Source: AM-1111 sp046302135 | GTDB lineage: Bacteria > Bacteroidota > Bacteroidia > B-17B0 > Aurantibacillaceae | DNA length: 19,439 bases | NCBI GenBank assembly: GCA_046302135.1 | Contig: JBKCIQ010000041.1 | Location: forward strand, 1-19,439 | Reading direction: 5' to 3' | Shown: piece by piece, positions 8,198 through 17,700 of the stretch | Position numbering within the stretch: the stretch's first letter is position 1 | How the letters are laid out: each line of letters begins with the position of its first letter | Notes under the pieces: model-generated | The model's database searches: none | Seen by the model: only the letters and a program-made list of their open reading frames with translations | What the model was told of the DNA's origin: nothing | Made by a program: the position numbers and the translations under genes

Positions 8198-8271
8198 GGT
8201 CCCGTAGCTTAACTGGATAGAGCACCTGACTACGGATCAGGAGGTTAGGGGTTCGACTCCCTTCGGGACCA
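8198..8271 (+). tRNA. tRNA-Arg (anticodon ACG)
   Basis: A full cloverleaf can be drawn. The acceptor stem GGTCCCG (8198-8204) pairs with CGGGACC (8264-8270), with discriminator A at 8271. The anticodon stem CCTGA/TCAGG encloses the loop CTACGGA, with ACG at 8232-8234, which is normally edited to ICG. The T loop is TTCGACT. CCA is not encoded, so it must be added after transcription. Confidence 0.96.
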
Positions 8272-8278
8272 CAACACG

Positions 8279-8352
8279 GAGTGTGTAGCTCAGTTGGTTA
8301 GAGCATCAGATTGTGGTTCTGAGGGTCGTGGGTTCGAATCCCATCACGCTCC
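8279..8352 (+). tRNA. tRNA-His (anticodon GTG)
   Basis: The acceptor stem GAGTGTG (8279-8285) pairs with CACGCTC (8345-8351), one pair being G-T. The anticodon stem TCAGA/TCTGA encloses the loop TTGTGGT, with GTG at 8313-8315. The base before the acceptor (8278) is G and the discriminator (8352) is C, giving the extra G-1:C73 pair that identifies tRNA-His. CCA is not encoded. It follows tRNA-Arg after about 6 bp, so both are likely processed from one transcript. Confidence 0.97.
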
Positions 8353-8361
8353 CTTAAATTT

Positions 8362-8387
8362 AATCCCGCTATTACGCGGGATTTTTT
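8362..8387 (+). terminator. Intrinsic terminator of the tRNA transcript
   Basis: AATCCCGC (8362-8369) pairs perfectly with GCGGGATT (8376-8383) around a 6-nt loop, and the 3' arm runs into six consecutive T residues (8382-8387). It begins 9 bp after the tRNA-His end. Confidence 0.9.
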
Positions 8388-8474
8388 ATTTCATTTTTGA
8401 TTTCTCTCATAACCAAAAAATCCTTTCATCATATTATTCTCAATGCTTAGAAATTAATTTTACCTAAAAATAAA

Positions 8475-9149
8475 ATGCAAAGTTCAGAAAGCACATCCGG
8501 AAAAACGGAATATAACAATTGGTCATACGGAAAGTGGGTAGCAGACAACACCAGCGCCATGTATGATGTTTGCAATAAACAGATGAAAGACATACTGTCA
8601 TTTTACAATAATATTTTCCGTTTTTATGAAGAACCTAAAGCGATTGACAACAAAGAGGACGCTTATTCATGGATGAATTGGGGGATGAAAAATTGGAATG
8701 CTCTTTTATCACCAATAGATGCAATGTACAAAAACGGAAAAATATGGGAAGATTTTAATGCAAACTATGGAAATATGTGGCAAAGGCTTTCTGAGTTAAA
8801 TAAAGAATTTTTTGGATCTGTTTACAAACAACTGGAAAACGATGAATCAGATATGGATAATATGAGAACGAGTTGGGTTGGTTTCGCAGAAGGCCAGATG
8901 GAACAATCAAAAAAATTTATGAGTATGATGAATGATGCCTTTCAAAAAAGAATGGAATTTAATTCTCAACTTTTAAAGTCAATGCTAAAAACCATGAATC
9001 ATCAGAGTCATTTAATGAATGATCAGTCGGTTAAAATATTTGATGAAATAAGTAAAATACTGAAACAGGAAGAGACAGAAGTTAAAAAAGAAAAAACTTC
9101 TGTAAAACCAAAGGAAACTTTGCCGGAAAAAAAAGTTCCGGTTTATTAA
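8475..9149 (+). CDS. PHA synthase-associated phasin/PhaE/PhaR-like protein
   Basis: A 224-residue, largely helical protein, rich in Met, Trp, Asn and Lys, with no signal peptide or membrane segment. The middle has tryptophan-rich helices (YSWMNWGMKNWNALLSP, then MWQRLSELNKEFF). An amphipathic helix around residues 135-195 could form a coiled coil. The tail is lysine- and glutamate-rich and ends VPVY. Position directly upstream of a PHA synthase, small size and composition point to a synthase partner or granule protein: class III synthases use PhaE, class IV use PhaR of about this size, and phasins coat granules. Sequence alone does not separate these options. The ATG follows an A-rich stretch. 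A weak promoter-like TAATTTTA lies 12 bp upstream, so it is probably transcribed separately from the terminated tRNA unit. Confidence 0.65.
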   Translation: MQSSESTSGKTEYNNWSYGKWVADNTSAMYDVCNKQMKDILSFYNNIFRFYEEPKAIDNKEDAYSWMNWGMKNWNALLSPIDAMYKNGKIWEDFNANYGNMWQRLSELNKEFFGSVYKQLENDESDMDNMRTSWVGFAEGQMEQSKKFMSMMNDAFQKRMEFNSQLLKSMLKTMNHQSHLMNDQSVKIFDEISKILKQEETEVKKEKTSVKPKETLPEKKVPVY

Positions 9150-9307
9150 GATACAGAGAGGCAGGAGGCGTGACCATTAATCATTTGATTGCAGTTTGAT
9201 GTAGTTGGTTAAGTGTTCATGGTTTGTTGGTTTAGGTTGATGATCTGTAATCGAACGATTTGGCCATGCTTTCTGTTTTTCTCCTAATTAAATTAAAATT
9301 TAATATT
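9150..9307 (+). other. G/T-rich spacer between the phasin-like gene and phaC
   Basis: 158 bp without a supported gene. The plus strand is unusually rich in G and T, with loose repeats (TTTGATTGCAG then TTTGATGTAG; GGTTTGTTGGTTTAGGTT). I see no terminator and no TAnnTTTG match. It may be a phaC leader. The TTG at 9260 and the ATG at 9266 lie in the phaC frame but look like read-in rather than the true start. Confidence 0.4.
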
Positions 9308-11050
9308 ATGCTGAATCATTTTTCTCATTCATATCAAAGAAGCATTCAGCAACAACTTAAAAATTTTACAGGAATTTGCCATGACCTACGGGATTTTAAT
9401 TCAGTGGGTTTAAAATATATAACCAGCTTATGGAAACACCCCGAACAAATTATAAAATTTAATTGTTTATCCATTAATTTCCTTAAAGAATGGAATACTT
9501 TATGGCAAAACACATACTTCAATATAAACATTAACAATGAGAAAAAAGCGGATACCATAACAGAAAAAAAAGATAAAAGATTTGTTGCAACTGAGTGGGA
9601 CATTTATCCCTATTTCAAATTTTTATACAAGAGCCACCAACTACAAGAAAAATATCTTAAAGAACATTTTTCAGAAAGTAATCTTCCGGAAAACGTAAAA
9701 CATAAAATTTTATTTTACTCCAAATTTATTTTGGATGCTCTAGCTCCCTCCAATTTTCTTTTTAGTAATCCTGAAGCAACAAAAATTGCAATAGACTCAG
9801 GAGGATACTCACTTTTAAGAGGGATAAATAATTTTTTACACGACATCAAAAAAATGGACATCACTCAAACTGATGAAAAAGCTTTTGAGGTTGGTAAAAA
9901 TCTTGCAATCACCCCCGGTAATGTAATTTATAGAAATGAATTATTTGAGTTGATTCATTACACACCGCAAAAGGAGAAAATTCATATTGTTCCTTTACTT
10001 ATTATACCACCATGGATCAATAAATACTACATACTCGATCTTCAAACTCACAATTCATTTGTGAAATTTTTAGTTGAAAACGGTTTAGACACTTTTATTA
10101 TTTCTTGGAAAAATCCACAACATGAACTTAGTGAAATAACATTTGATGATTATGTAGAAAAAGGAGCAATTAGAGCCATAGAAGTAGTGGTTGAATATTG
10201 TAAGTTGGAGGTGGTCAATACTTTGGGCTATTGCCTTGGAGGAACTTTACTAACAGTTACCGCGGCTCTATTAAAGAAAAAAAATAAACCTTATAAAATT
10301 AAATCAGTTAGCCTTCTTGCCTCAATGGTAGATTTTTCAGATATAGGTCCTATGGGGCATGTTATCACGAAAGCATTGATAAAAAAAATAGAACGAGGAG
10401 AACTGCTCATTAATCATGGAATAATGCACGGTAGATTTATGGAAGCGGGATTCAACATGATTCGTGCAAACGATTTAATTTGGTATTATGTAGTGAACAA
10501 TTATTTAGAGGGGAAAAAATACCGACCCTTTGATGTGCTTTTCTGGACAAATGACAATACCAACCTCCCAGCTAAAATGTTTATTTTTTACATGAATGAA
10601 ATGATACTGGGAAATAAAATTTCCAAAGTTAATACCTTAAAGATTTGCGAGGAATTGATTGATGTTGAATTAATAACAGAACCAGTATGTGCCATAGCTT
10701 TTTGTGAAGATCATATTTCACCGGCTAAAACAGTTTTTGAAACCATGAAATTAGTGAAAGGAGAAAAAAAATTTATTTTGGGAATGTCCGGACATGTGAT
10801 GGGTGTAGTGAATCCACCAAGCAAATCAAAATACGGATACTACATAAACGAAAATAATGACGATGATTTTGAAAAATGGAAAAAATCGTCTAAAAAAATA
10901 AATGATAGTTGGTGGAATGAATGGTTGAAACACATCGCATTGAAGTCGGGAGAGGAAATAGACAATACTAGAAAATATAACAGTAAAAAATATTCAAATC
11001 TTGAAAACGCTCCGGGTACTTACGTTTTGGAAAAGTGTGGTGAATTATAA
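9308..11050 (+). CDS. phaC: Class I-type polyhydroxyalkanoate synthase
   Basis: Polymerises (R)-3-hydroxyacyl-CoA into cytoplasmic PHA granules. The catalytic triad is complete. The nucleophile is Cys309 in the lipase-like box GYCLGG; Asp468 lies in CEDHISP and His495 in SGHVMGV (580-residue numbering). These positions nearly match those of class I enzymes (about 319, 480 and 508). The PPWINKYYILDL and FWTNDNTNLPA segments are also family hallmarks. The frame stays open upstream to a TTG at 9260, which would add a hydrophobic 16-residue extension. I prefer the ATG at 9308 because the protein then begins with a soluble N-terminal domain like its relatives. About 580 residues fits class I, which normally needs no second subunit, so the adjacent PhaE/PhaR-like gene is notable. 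It ends 4 bp from convergent bshC. Confidence 0.93.
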   Translation: MLNHFSHSYQRSIQQQLKNFTGICHDLRDFNSVGLKYITSLWKHPEQIIKFNCLSINFLKEWNTLWQNTYFNININNEKKADTITEKKDKRFVATEWDIYPYFKFLYKSHQLQEKYLKEHFSESNLPENVKHKILFYSKFILDALAPSNFLFSNPEATKIAIDSGGYSLLRGINNFLHDIKKMDITQTDEKAFEVGKNLAITPGNVIYRNELFELIHYTPQKEKIHIVPLLIIPPWINKYYILDLQTHNSFVKFLVENGLDTFIISWKNPQHELSEITFDDYVEKGAIRAIEVVVEYCKLEVVNTLGYCLGGTLLTVTAALLKKKNKPYKIKSVSLLASMVDFSDIGPMGHVITKALIKKIERGELLINHGIMHGRFMEAGFNMIRANDLIWYYVVNNYLEGKKYRPFDVLFWTNDNTNLPAKMFIFYMNEMILGNKISKVNTLKICEELIDVELITEPVCAIAFCEDHISPAKTVFETMKLVKGEKKFILGMSGHVMGVVNPPSKSKYGYYINENNDDDFEKWKKSSKKINDSWWNEWLKHIALKSGEEIDNTRKYNSKKYSNLENAPGTYVLEKCGEL

Positions 11051-11054
11051 GAAA

Positions 11055-12641
11055 TCAACAAATTAAAAAATTAATAAAATTTGCATCCTCTATTTTACCT
11101 TTCAATAATTCATCCAATATTTTTGAATCACAATTATTAATCAAAGCAAAAAAATTCTCTTTCCTTTCTTGAAAAACTCCATCAGGAAAAACTTTGGATT
11201 TAAGTTTTGAAATTTGATTAAGAGAAGATTCATTTTTTTGTTTTGCAAAGCGAATCATCTTTTTCTCCAGACCCAAAAACGCATTTAATAATCTTTGCTT
11301 CTCTGCCTCTACGGAACCTACCAAAGTAGGATCAGATTTCTCGGCCAAACTTTTTATCCCATCAAATAATTCTATAGCTTTAGGTTGAAATTCTTCTAAA
11401 GAAATATCCTCAGAATTATTTTTCAGCCATTGATTTTTAAGCTCTTCCTCTGATCTAAAAAAATCAGAAATATCGAAACCTAAATTCATCCATTTATCAA
11501 CTATTTTACTTTCTAAAACACAAACAAAATCTCTAACCTCTAAATACGGAAAATGTATTTCGGAAGCATCAAAAAAAGATTTAAGCTGTAACCAATATGA
11601 AATTTCAGCAGGACCGCCTACATAAAATAAATTTGGTAAAATTTTCTGCTGATACAATGGTCTCAAAACAACGTTTGGACTAAATTTTTCAGGATACTCC
11701 CTAACCAATTTTTTTATTTCTGATACAGAAAAAATCAAATCCGTATTCAAAACTTTAAATTCACCTTCATCTCTAACAATTCTTTCCCTTAAACCTTTTT
11801 CACAATAAAACAGGTTAATCTCTCTAGGGGAAACCTGGGCAGAATAGCCTAAAGATTCAAGTTTTTTATTGTATTCACTTACACATTTCCATCCATTGTT
11901 TTCAAACAATTCAGCTTGCATTTCATCCACAAACAATGATTTGAATACTGCCGAATTTCCGTCTACAACCACTAACCCGTATTTTCCAAAAATTTCATTT
12001 AAAAAATTACGGGTAAATTCAGCTAATGTTACAGAATCTTTAATGGCATTTGTAAATATTTCATCTACATAACGTGAAACATTAGTATCACCAAGAATTT
12101 CTTTAAATTGATTCAAAAGAGATTCAAGTCCATGAAGATTAAACTCCCCCACCCTACCACGCTGATTAGTTTCCCAAACTATTTTTTTTCCAAACAAGAA
12201 TGTATGATTGATTTCTTCAAAATCGTGATCCTCTGTTGCCATCCAGAAAACAGGGACAAACTTTTTTTCGGGAAACTTATTATTTAAATTTTTTGCTTGC
12301 TTAATAACCGAAACAATCTTGTAAAAAAAATAAGCAGGTCCTGTAAATAAACACAACTGATGCCCAGTACAAATGGTGTATGAATTTTTTTTTGAAAGAT
12401 CATTAATATTGTTTCGGACTTCGTCGCAAAGGTTAATTTTATCATATTGTCTGAAAATCTCATTACTCAAAAGGTCCCTGTCCAAATATTTAAACCGCTC
12501 TTCCTTTAGATAATAATTTATTGATGCCTCACTAGGAAAATCAAGGATGAATGGCTCAAGGATAGAAGAATTTTGAAGATAATCCCAAACCAAAGAATTT
12601 ACAATTCCCTTATTTTCAAGAGAAACCTTATTGAATTTCAT
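11055..12641 (-). CDS. bshC: Bacillithiol synthase, cysteine-adding enzyme BshC
   Basis: Catalyses the last step of bacillithiol synthesis, joining cysteine to glucosaminyl-malate. The 528-residue length is typical. Family signatures are clear: TGHQLCLFTGPAYFFYK at about residues 92-108 and VPVFWMATEDHDFEEIN at about 129-145, both in the nucleotide-binding-like core. The C-terminal third has a predicted helical coiled coil (around 440-490) followed by FQERKENFF, also typical. BshA and BshB are not in the window, as is usual, since the pathway genes are often scattered. The gene is monocistronic here: it converges with phaC on one side and is divergent from the SMC operon on the other. A hairpin and a candidate promoter lie 30-70 bp upstream. 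Confidence 0.93.
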   Translation of the reverse strand: MKFNKVSLENKGIVNSLVWDYLQNSSILEPFILDFPSEASINYYLKEERFKYLDRDLLSNEIFRQYDKINLCDEVRNNINDLSKKNSYTICTGHQLCLFTGPAYFFYKIVSVIKQAKNLNNKFPEKKFVPVFWMATEDHDFEEINHTFLFGKKIVWETNQRGRVGEFNLHGLESLLNQFKEILGDTNVSRYVDEIFTNAIKDSVTLAEFTRNFLNEIFGKYGLVVVDGNSAVFKSLFVDEMQAELFENNGWKCVSEYNKKLESLGYSAQVSPREINLFYCEKGLRERIVRDEGEFKVLNTDLIFSVSEIKKLVREYPEKFSPNVVLRPLYQQKILPNLFYVGGPAEISYWLQLKSFFDASEIHFPYLEVRDFVCVLESKIVDKWMNLGFDISDFFRSEEELKNQWLKNNSEDISLEEFQPKAIELFDGIKSLAEKSDPTLVGSVEAEKQRLLNAFLGLEKKMIRFAKQKNESSLNQISKLKSKVFPDGVFQERKENFFALINNCDSKILDELLKGKIEDANFINFLIC

Positions 12642-12673
12642 TCCTATCCATTAATACAAAGTGTTAATAACCA

Positions 12674-12695
12674 TGATTTTTGTTAGCAAAAATCA
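12674..12695 (-). promoter_or_regulatory. Perfect 9-bp inverted repeat upstream of bshC
   Basis: TGATTTTTG and CAAAAATCA form a perfect inverted repeat around a 4-nt loop. It lies 33-54 bp before the bshC start and adjoins the candidate -7 element, so it would sit at the transcription start or in the first part of the leader. There is no T tract, so it is not a standard terminator. It could be a dimeric regulator's operator or a leader hairpin. Confidence 0.45.
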
Positions 12696-12700
12696 CCCTT

Positions 12701-12708
12701 CAAAATTA
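12701..12708 (-). promoter_or_regulatory. Candidate -7 element for bshC
   Basis: On the minus strand this reads TAATTTTG, matching TAnnTTTG, and lies 60 bp before the bshC ATG. The -33 element is not clear. The prediction is strengthened by the inverted repeat directly downstream. Confidence 0.4.
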
Positions 12709-12920
12709 ACAAGAAATAAACATGTAAATATTTATTTTCCAAATCTTTAAACAAGAACGTCCTTAATCTTAGTAATTTGTTGAAAACGCGAGTGGTAGGC
12801 ATTGTAACTTGAGGCTTAAATTTACGTGAATGCATTTGATTCGTTTAAAAAGAGACGATTTAAAATTTTTTAGACTCAAATGAAATGCAACAAGAATTCT
12901 AACGTAAATAATTGCTTCAA

Positions 12921-14168
12921 ATGGGATTACAGGTAAACGTAAGGGAACTGATTACTCAACTATACAATTACAGAAGTACAGTTGAATATCTTTTTGGCAA
13001 CAGAGATTCCATTACAGTTACCGAACTACTATCGACTGGTGAAATTACTGAAGAACAATATAGAAAACTAGTTCAACAGGAGATACTTTACGAATACCAT
13101 ACCATTGTGGGACTCAACGATTCCGTAATTGCCATGTTCGAAGATTTCATGGAAATTGGGGAAGTTACTCCAGGTGTTATCAAAGATTACATCGCCGAAC
13201 TTAAAAGAAACATTGAATTCTACAATGAAGTTAAGGAACTGCGCTTTCTTAGGGCAATTAAAAAATATTTAAAGAGAATAGGTGTTGCCATAACCAGAGA
13301 AATCATCAAATTGCAAAAAAATATTGATGACACGTACAAGAACGAGGGCAACTACAGAATCAAATTACAGAAGCTCGAAGACTATCGTACAAAAAGAGAT
13401 GCCATCATAGATTTCATCAAAAAAACCGAAGAGATTTTGGATGAGTCTAGATCTACATTGAGTATTTCGGCCGATAGTGAGTTGTACGGCATTGTTGTTT
13501 CCTTGAAAAGTTCATTAATCGAAAACCTCGATTACCTGATAGAGATTCAAACGGACATTACTGATTACATAAATAAAATTCAGTTTCAGCTGGATGTTTA
13601 CAAAAAGGCTCAAACCCTCAAAGATATAAAAGACCGAGGAGAGCTTCATTACAAAACTAATTTTAAAAATGTGGTGGAGGCCCTCGATGCAATTGGCTTC
13701 AACAACATTCGCTCACCCAGAACAAAAGTTTCAGTAGAATTTTTATATACCGATGATGGACACATGATCTGCAAGCGCGTAGCGGAAAAATATAAGATTT
13801 CAAGAATGCTCGCGAGAAGAATGGCAGATAAATTACCCGGAGATTTCAAGGATTTGCGGGCTGAAGCCTTCATCAAGATGGACACAGAAACCTTGGTGGA
13901 AAAATTTATGAATCAGAAAAAAAATCTATTTGAATTTCTTCAGGATTACAAATTCCCAAAGGTATTAGGTGAACTTAGTTTTGAAGAAAGGATTACTTTA
14001 TTCGTTGAAGTAGCGATGGAATACGAGAAACAACTCGATTTTAAATTCACCTTGAACTATTACGATTACGAAGTAAATGGAGAGAAGAAAAGATTGGGAT
14101 ACACCTTGATTCTCCCCAACAAGATCAAAGCCTCAAACAAAAACAAAGCAAAAGAAAACAAAGTATAA
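12921..14168 (+). CDS. Kleisin-like subunit of a MksF/JetA/MukF-type SMC complex
   Basis: I assign this mainly by context: the first of three tightly packed genes in the order kleisin, KITE, SMC seen in mukFEB, mksFEB and jetABC. The 415-residue protein is soluble and mostly helical. Residues 1-90 hold short helices that could form an N-terminal winged-helix dimer domain. Residues about 95-235 are long charged helices, compatible with the middle helical region that contacts the SMC neck. The C-terminal 150 residues are mixed, ending in a strand pair around EVNGEKKRLGYTLILPNK and a Lys/Asn-rich tail. The frame opens at TTG 12912, but ATG 12921 is the more likely start. The stop codon lies 2 bp before the next gene. 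No catalytic motif is visible. Its direct family membership is unproven. Confidence 0.65.
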   Translation: MGLQVNVRELITQLYNYRSTVEYLFGNRDSITVTELLSTGEITEEQYRKLVQQEILYEYHTIVGLNDSVIAMFEDFMEIGEVTPGVIKDYIAELKRNIEFYNEVKELRFLRAIKKYLKRIGVAITREIIKLQKNIDDTYKNEGNYRIKLQKLEDYRTKRDAIIDFIKKTEEILDESRSTLSISADSELYGIVVSLKSSLIENLDYLIEIQTDITDYINKIQFQLDVYKKAQTLKDIKDRGELHYKTNFKNVVEALDAIGFNNIRSPRTKVSVEFLYTDDGHMICKRVAEKYKISRMLARRMADKLPGDFKDLRAEAFIKMDTETLVEKFMNQKKNLFEFLQDYKFPKVLGELSFEERITLFVEVAMEYEKQLDFKFTLNYYDYEVNGEKKRLGYTLILPNKIKASNKNKAKENKV

Positions 14169-14170
14169 AT

Positions 14171-14764
14171 ATGGAATTCAATTTACCAAAGCAAACCCAT
14201 GAAATTTTTGCCATAATGGCTCGAGGACATTTCATTTCTAGCAATGGAACAAAAGATGGAATGGGAAGGCTTTATGATATCATAAATAATCCGGAAAACT
14301 TCGACAACCTGCAGAATTATTTTTCGCAAATAAGATACAGAATTGAAAGAGGAAATAACTTTTTCTATTTCTCTAAAATTGATGAAGCACCTAGTCTCGT
14401 AGAAAAGAAATTAGAAACATTTGAAAAATACATAGACATCATTGATTTATTTGCCAGCATGGACAATAAAATTACCATCGGTTCTCGTTTCAGACCGAGC
14501 GAAGTTGCTGAGGAGTGTATAGCTAATGTACGTCTTAAACAAAAATTACAAAAAATTCCACTATACCGCTCAGAAACGCTTAGCAACAAAGTGAGAGAAA
14601 TCTGTGACTTGATGAGTCGAGATTCTTTCTTAGAAAAAGAAGATGAAGTTTCAGAAAACTACAAAGTTTTAGATAGTTACTCTTATCTTCTGGATATAAT
14701 TAACTCAATAGCTATTTATGACGATACTGCATCACAAGACGGCAGTAGTATAATTTACAATTAA
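14171..14764 (+). CDS. KITE-like subunit of a MksE/JetB/MukE-type SMC complex
   Basis: A 197-residue protein with the layout of the small winged-helix partner of MukBEF-like condensins, which binds the kleisin and DNA. The N-terminal THEIFAIMARGHFISSNG resembles the opening helix and turn of MksE/JetB proteins. YFSQIRYRIERGNNFFYFSK looks like the recognition helix and wing of the first winged-helix domain. A second domain spans about residues 80-170. No enzyme motif is visible. It starts 2 bp after the kleisin-like gene and ends 12 bp before the SMC gene, so the three are surely one transcript with probable translational coupling. Size, order and pattern make this the more recognisable of the two accessory subunits. 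Confidence 0.7.
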   Translation: MEFNLPKQTHEIFAIMARGHFISSNGTKDGMGRLYDIINNPENFDNLQNYFSQIRYRIERGNNFFYFSKIDEAPSLVEKKLETFEKYIDIIDLFASMDNKITIGSRFRPSEVAEECIANVRLKQKLQKIPLYRSETLSNKVREICDLMSRDSFLEKEDEVSENYKVLDSYSYLLDIINSIAIYDDTASQDGSSIIYN

Positions 14765-14776
14765 TCAATATTTAAA

Positions 14777-17700
14777 ATGGTCAATTACAGAATACTTCAC
14801 CGGATTGTACTTATAAACATCGCAAACAATAAATATGCAGATGTTGAGATGAACGGAAACACTTGTTTTGTCGGGACAAACAATTACGGGAAAACATCTT
14901 TACAGCGTGCGATATTATTTTTCTACAGCGCCAACAGCCGAGGATTAGGAATTTCTCAATCTCAAAAACCTTTTGAAGAACATTATTTTAGATACGAAAA
15001 TTCTTACATCATTTATGAAGTAGCCACAGAAGAAGGAAACTTCTTTGTTTTGGTTTACCGACATAATAAATTAAATTTTAGGTTTGTTGATTCACCTTAT
15101 AATCCTGATTTTTTCTTTAATGAAAATGACGAAGCACTGAAATTCAATGATGTTCTAAAAAGACTGGATAAACACGGAATTTATTACAGCAATCAAATTG
15201 ATACATTTGAGAGATACAGAAATGTTATTTTTGGTACGGAAACAGATAAAAAATTAAGTAAATTTCATATCCTCAGAGGAAATGAAAAATATCAAAACAT
15301 CCCAAAGTCAATCACCAACGTTTTCTTAAGTTCTAAAAGCAGTATCGACTCTAGGTTCATTAAAGATTTTATTGCCAACTCTCTCACGAATGAAACAAGT
15401 TCAATTAAGTTGGAGCAAGTAGAAAGACAGTTGAGGCAATTCAACGAAAAATATTCTGATATTGAAACTTTCTTGAAAAAAGAAACCCAGCAATTGATGG
15501 AGCTGATTGATCAACAATTTGATCAGGTAAAATTAATTAAAGGCCAACAGGTTGAATTAGCAGAAAAATTGGGTAATAACCTTAAGTTTGTTGAGTCGAA
15601 AAACGATGAGATGCTTGCCGCTTCTCAGGAAATATCCACTGAGATAGAAATTCTTCAGAATGAACAGGAAGAATTAAAACTAAAGACAGAAGACAAGCAG
15701 AATAATTTCAGAGAGGAAATCGGTTACTACGATAGAACAATTCGTTCAGCAAATCAAAAATTAAAATCTTATCAAGAACAAAATATTGAAGAAGCATTGA
15801 AGCGTAATCAGCAACGCGAGCAATTGCAGGTAGAATTAAATCTGGCCAGAAAAGAATATGAAGCACTAACGTCAAACGTTCAGAGTTTAGAGATGAAATA
15901 TGCATCTTTGGCTGAAGGATTACGTAATGAAAAAGAAGCTTATAAAAACAAGGTAAACGGAAAAATTGCGGAAGTGTTCAACGACTACAACGAAAGAATG
16001 TTGTTGTTGAAAAATGATCTATCTAAAAAAGAAAGAGATTTGGCTGATAAAAGAGATGAATCCCTTAATGAAGTAAATGCTGAGTACACCGCAAAACAAA
16101 TTGAGTACAATGAATTAAAAGCAGAAGAAAAAGTTATTAAAGGTACCCGCTATCACGATATTGAAATCCGCCAGCTGGAAGGAGAACTTTCTGAATTGAA
16201 CGCGGCTACTCTAAAAAACCGTTCCGAAAAAGCCATAAAGAACAATATGGTGAATACCTTACAACGTGAATGGGAAAATGCAGAAGGTAAAATAAAGGCT
16301 TCACTTTCTAATTCGATAAGTAAAACAAACAATGAAATTTTAAAGAAAAAAGAAGAGATAAAAGAAATTGAAAGTAAACTAAACGCCCAAGCAGATGCAT
16401 TTTACGGATACCTAGAAAAAAATGTAAAGGACTGGCATCTAACCATCGGAAAAGTTTGTAACGAAGAAATATTATTTAGGACAGATCTTACACCTGAATA
16501 CAAATCTGAACTCGCAGGAAGTCTATACGGCGTAGCACTAAATCTTGAAGGTGTTGAAATACATTCTAAAACAATAGAAGAGTATCAACATGAAAAAAAC
16601 CTAAGACTTGCAGCCATTCGAGATATGGAAGAAACCATGAATCAAGTTCAGGTTACGAGTAACGAGGAAAAAATGGTTATTGCAGACAGGTTTGGTAAAC
16701 AAATCAGTGAATTGAAGGAAGATCTAAAAGTACTCACCTACTCAATTGAATTAGCTGAAAAAAGGGAAACCAAGATTTTAAATGAGTTGAACGAATGGAA
16801 AAACAAAGCCGGAACAGAAATTGAAGAATCCATTTTATCGAACAAGCAGAAGCAAAATTTGGTTGAAGAAGAATTGGCTATTCTTCAAAAAAGAAAAAAT
16901 TCATTACTTAATGATTTTAATATCCAGTTTGATGAATTGAAAAAATTTCATGAAGAAAGAATAAAAGATTTAAAAGACAGACAGGAAAAAGAGATAAAAG
17001 GACAAGAGAAGGAAAGAGATGACATGCTATCGGAATTTGATGAAAAAGCGAAAAAACTGGAGCAAGAGAAAGAAACTTCATTTTCAGGTGAAGGCGTAGA
17101 TAACAAGCAAATTAAAGACATTGATAAAAGAATAAAAACACTCCAAGATGAAATGAAGGCGGCAGATCAGTTTAACCAATTGGTGAACGATTATCTGAAA
17201 GATAAAAGAGAGATTTTTGACAAACTACCCGAATACATACGTCAGAAAGAAGATTACGTTAAGCAAAACAATGATTTAACCAGCAACCTTGAAGAGTCCA
17301 CCAGAAAATTCAACATGAAACTGATGGAGCTTCGAAAAAACAAAAAGAAACTAGATGAGGAACTGGCTGAATTTAACCGTGGAGTAATTTACTATGACAG
17401 ACACTTTAACGGAACACCGGTTTACAATAAATACGTTGACATCATAGAGCGCGCTGAGGCGAGAAAAAATAACTATTCTATCGAAGAACTTTGTACTCAG
17501 CTTCTCAAAAACGACAGTTACTTCAACGAAGAATATGGAAAGTTTCAACGATTTATAACAGAGTTTTCGGGTAAATTCAGATTGGATAATCACTTTAACT
17601 TCATTATACGACATGACGCACCGCAGTCAGAATATGAAAAGTTTGCACAGTATCTTACCAACTTTCTACACGAGAAGAAAATTGATTTATCCATTGCAGA

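Noticed and set aside
8198..9307. PHA genes as an island integrated at the tRNA genes
   Set aside because: I found no repeat of the tRNA 3' end downstream and no integrase. A terminator and a normal spacer follow the tRNA pair.
9260..9307. TTG/ATG starts giving a PhaC with a hydrophobic N-terminal extension
   Set aside because: PhaC is cytoplasmic and the extension looks like translated spacer. ATG 9308 gives a normal class I length.
12835..12870. Promoter for the SMC operon (TTTG, then TAAAATTTT)
   Set aside because: The spacing and the -7 element both deviate from consensus in a very AT-rich stretch. The real start site cannot be chosen by eye.
12912..12920. TTG start for the kleisin-like protein
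   Set aside because: An ATG three codons later has an equally good context and is more likely.
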